Assembly: GCA_910585285.1 (NCBI GenBank)
Contig: CAJUDL010000003.1
Span: 51,710 to 115,709 of the forward strand
Direction: 5' to 3'
From: an uncultured Muribaculaceae bacterium
GTDB lineage: Bacteria > Bacteroidota > Bacteroidia > Bacteroidales > Muribaculaceae
DNA length: 64,000 nucleotides
Each line of letters starts with the position of its first letter. Positions within the stretch are counted from its first letter, which is position 1. The notes below the pieces were generated by a model that was not told the origin of the DNA, did not search any database, and saw only the letters and a program-made list of their open reading frames with translations. Made by a program: the position numbers and the translations under genes. Below are positions 62,246 through 64,000 of this stretch, piece by piece.

Positions 62246-62278
62246 AAAAATCTCACGCAGTTAAACCGCGTGAGATTT
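62243..62278 (-). terminator. Intrinsic terminator after the 62374-63600 gene
   Basis: On the minus strand, AAATCTCACGC pairs with GCGTGAGATTT, followed by a run of eight T. It lies about 95 bp past the stop codon. Confidence 0.88.
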
Positions 62279-62373
62279 AAATTTCCGTTATATGGATATT
62301 TTTAGATATCTAAGTTGACTATCCGGGTCCACTCCAATCTATGTAATATCCAGATTATCCTTGGAAGCTATGC

Positions 62374-63600
62374 TTATTTGCGAACGAGCACCTTAGTTGC
62401 CTTATTGCCCTGAACCTTGATATAAAGACCATTCTCAGGTTCAGCCACTTTCACACCCTGAAGGTTATAGTAAACAGCCTCACCTGCAGCCTCAGTCTCA
62501 ATCTCAGCAACACCAGAAGAAGCAGTCTCTTTCACTACCATGTTCTTAATTTCCCAAGTACCGGCAACCTGAGCAGTCGAAACATAGCGATAGCCTATCT
62601 GAATTTTCTTACCTGCGTATGATTTAAGATCAAATTTGCCGTCAATCCAATCCCAAGAGAATTTTGCGGGAGCAGGAATTTCAGCAAGTTCACTCCATGA
62701 CGAAGCGCCTTCTTCCTTAACCATTACGTAGGCATATCCTTTAAAGTCAGCAACATTAATCAAATTATTATTTAGCTTGTACTGATTTAAAGCGTAAGCA
62801 AATGTCAACTCTGGTGCGGTAGCGTTAGTTAAATCAATGACAGGTGACTCAGCAATTACATCGGCAGCATGAACTCCATTTTTAAATGCAGATCCCTTCA
62901 TATATTTGTATTGTGAAGACCATGTCCATACAAATGTAAGACCATCAGGACAAGAAGCGTCATTGAAATTCCAACCTGTAGCATTATCTACAAGTCCATC
63001 ATAATAATTTTCAGAAGGAGTTGGATCTACAGGGTCTACGGGATCTGGATTTTCGGGCACATCCCCTGTATCAGATGTAATATCCAAAGAAATAATTCTG
63101 ACCTGAGGATTATCATTTCCAACCTTGTTTGATGGCATAGTGAAAGTCACCGATTTTACTGTCTCTGTATTAACCCAAGTAAGGGTCTTTTTAGTAGCAT
63201 CAACAGTGAATCCTCCGACAGATGCTGAAACCATATTTGTTTCGTTTACTGCTGTTATTTTATCAGCAGTAATAACTACTTTCCCAAAACCGGACTCAGA
63301 AGAAATAGTCATTGTATTCTGCTTATATAATCTAACAGAATTCTGAGTACCTTCAGAAGTAGACATCGGATAATAATAAGCAGGTTGATTGCTAGCACCA
63401 GTATTACCCCCGTTGCTAAATGTCACCACATAATCTCCGAGCTTAAACGAATTCAATGGCTGATAATGTTTACCAGCATTACCGGACTCTTCTACTAAAG
63501 TTCCCTCAATTACAGTGGCATCATTTACATTCAAAGCCTCGGCATGAAGTGAGGATGCACCGAGAGCCATAACGGCTAAAGATAGTAAAAACTTTTTCAT
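62374..63600 (-). CDS. Secreted adhesin-like protein with sorting-like C-terminal tail
   Basis: 408 residues; signal peptide MKKFLLSLAVMALGASSLHA. An N-terminal beta domain (about 20-175) is followed by a Pro/Asp linker (DVPENPDPVDPVDPTPSEN) and a jelly-roll domain of the cleaved-adhesin / choice-of-anchor J kind (about 200-365, FNDASCPDGLTFVWTW ... SPVIDLTNATAPELTFAYAL ... GTWEIKNMVV). The end, SGVAEIETEAAGEAVYYNLQ then GVKVAEPENGLYIKVQGNK, is the same tail type as in the proteins at 38352 and 39243. Two perfect hairpins lie in the leader. Substrate or partner unknown. Confidence 0.87.
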   Translation of the reverse strand: MKKFLLSLAVMALGASSLHAEALNVNDATVIEGTLVEESGNAGKHYQPLNSFKLGDYVVTFSNGGNTGASNQPAYYYPMSTSEGTQNSVRLYKQNTMTISSESGFGKVVITADKITAVNETNMVSASVGGFTVDATKKTLTWVNTETVKSVTFTMPSNKVGNDNPQVRIISLDITSDTGDVPENPDPVDPVDPTPSENYYDGLVDNATGWNFNDASCPDGLTFVWTWSSQYKYMKGSAFKNGVHAADVIAESPVIDLTNATAPELTFAYALNQYKLNNNLINVADFKGYAYVMVKEEGASSWSELAEIPAPAKFSWDWIDGKFDLKSYAGKKIQIGYRYVSTAQVAGTWEIKNMVVKETASSGVAEIETEAAGEAVYYNLQGVKVAEPENGLYIKVQGNKATKVLVRK

Positions 63601-63642
63601 AAGCTAATAAATATTTAATTATTAATACAATAACCATATACT

Positions 63643-63684
63643 GTTAAGATGACAATGTCATCTTAACAAACAGGAGTACTCCTG
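63643..63684 (-). promoter_or_regulatory. Two perfect hairpins in the leader of the adhesin-like gene
   Basis: GTTAAGATGAC/GTCATCTTAAC (63643-63667, 11-bp stem, AAT loop) and the 14-bp palindrome CAGGAGTACTCCTG (63671-63684) lie 4 nt apart, 43 nt and more upstream of the ATG. TAATTTTG on the minus strand (63700-63707) is a plausible -7 element, so both hairpins would be in the 5' UTR; alternatively they could be operator palindromes. Confidence 0.65.
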
Positions 63685-63924
63685 CCGTGATATCGTTTAC
63701 AAAATTAATATAAATTTCGCTAATGATATAATAAAAACACGAAATTAATATGAACAATTTATTACAACTGCATTCCCGAATTCTTCCTTTTCCCTCTCTC
63801 CCCCTTCGTCTGCAGCCGGTTGAGTGAAAGCACCTTGGTGCCCCGTATGCCGTCGCGCGAGGGCAGCCACCCTCATGGGCGTCAACGCGGGCAGACAGCG
63901 CCGATGCCCAGGTAGCATGTATGC
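63685..63924. other. Spacer between the adhesin-like gene and the rRNA operon, GC-rich in its right half
   Basis: No supported gene. 63685-63780 is A/T-rich and contains the -7 candidate at 63700-63707. About 63800-63920 is strikingly GC-rich compared with the other gaps in the window. A 50-60 codon open frame on the minus strand from about 63922 has no recognisable motif. Confidence 0.6.
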
Positions 63925-63957
63925 AAAAAAGAAGCCCCAGGTCTCCCCTGAGGCTTC
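63925..63957 (-). terminator. Terminator of the rRNA operon
   Basis: On the minus strand, GAAGCCTCAGG pairs with CCTGGGGCTTC (one T-G pair) around GGAGA, followed by TTTTTT, directly after the 5S 3' end. Confidence 0.9.
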
Positions 63958-63960
63958 AGT

Positions 63961-64000
63961 AAGGCGGCGATTACCTACTCTCCCGCTTTCGCAGTACCAT
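63961..64000 (-). rRNA. rrf: 5S ribosomal RNA, 3' end only
   Basis: On the minus strand the last 40 nt read GTACTGCGAAAGCGGGAGAG then TAGGTAATCGCCGCC, the standard 3' part of bacterial 5S rRNA. The rest, and presumably 23S and 16S, lie beyond the right edge. Confidence 0.92.

Noticed and set aside
63750..63922. 50-60 codon ORF in the GC-rich stretch
   Set aside because: Composition differs from real genes here, with no signal, domain or ribosome-binding site.

Overview
The window reads as chromosomal DNA of a gut-type Bacteroidales, most likely a Muribaculaceae-like lineage (inferred; no 16S is present to settle it). The grounds are two SusC/SusD pairs with FecR/ECF-sigma regulators, Bacteroidetes-type promoters (TTTG, 19-20 nt, TAnnTTTG), a fused nuoCD with no nuoE/F/G beside it, an ATP synthase order D-C-B-E-F-H-A-G with a very short epsilon subunit, BACON-type lipoproteins, an rsmD-DUF3822 pair, and secreted proteins sharing a short C-terminal 'YYxLxGV...GIYI...K' tail.

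Region 1 (1-13.8 kb, minus strand) is an energy supercluster. The complex I-like genes nuoA-B-CD-H are followed by the complete F1Fo ATP synthase set atpD-C-B-E-F-H-A-G, and only then by nuoI-J-K-L (nuoL runs off the left edge). One good promoter lies upstream of nuoA, and no promoter of that type is visible in the internal gaps.

Region 2 (13.9-42.8 kb) is accessory and looks like a nutrient-uptake island built around phosphodiesters. Module A has a divergent ECF sigma/FecR pair, then SusC, SusD, two tandem periplasmic glycerophosphodiester phosphodiesterases (GDPD) and a GlpT-like organophosphate transporter. Module B has a serine-type sulfatase, a third GDPD, a calcineurin-like phosphoesterase, FecR, SusC, SusD, a BACON lipoprotein, a small tail-bearing secreted protein, a NAGPA-type phosphodiester glycosidase, an SGNH esterase and an ECF sigma factor at the far end. 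Together they suggest capture of a glycerophosphate-containing polymer or headgroup (teichoic acid, phospholipid headgroup or phosphodiester-decorated glycan), stripping of esters, sulfate and sugar caps, cleavage to glycerol-3-phosphate in the periplasm, and import through the GlpT-like carrier.

Region 3 (43-64 kb) is mostly housekeeping: ribonuclease Z; a very large alpha-2-macroglobulin-like protein at the end of an ECF-sigma/anti-sigma-like cluster; then, on the minus strand, a run ansA - DUF3822 - rsmD - ribBA - S9 peptidase - DUF1460 - ispE - grpE - dnaJ that ends at a strong terminator; a secreted adhesin-like protein; and the 3' end of a 5S rRNA with its terminator at the right edge.

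The intergenic DNA is unusually structured. It holds a 110-bp near-identical repeat in two places, carrying a hairpin and an 8-codon ORF whose differences between copies are silent; a pair of related 0.2-0.4 kb elements at 15 and 43 kb; a 185-bp element with perfect 20-bp terminal inverted repeats; a ten-base tandem repeat with regularly spaced G4 runs between ispE and grpE; and promoters nested inside the terminators of neighbouring genes.
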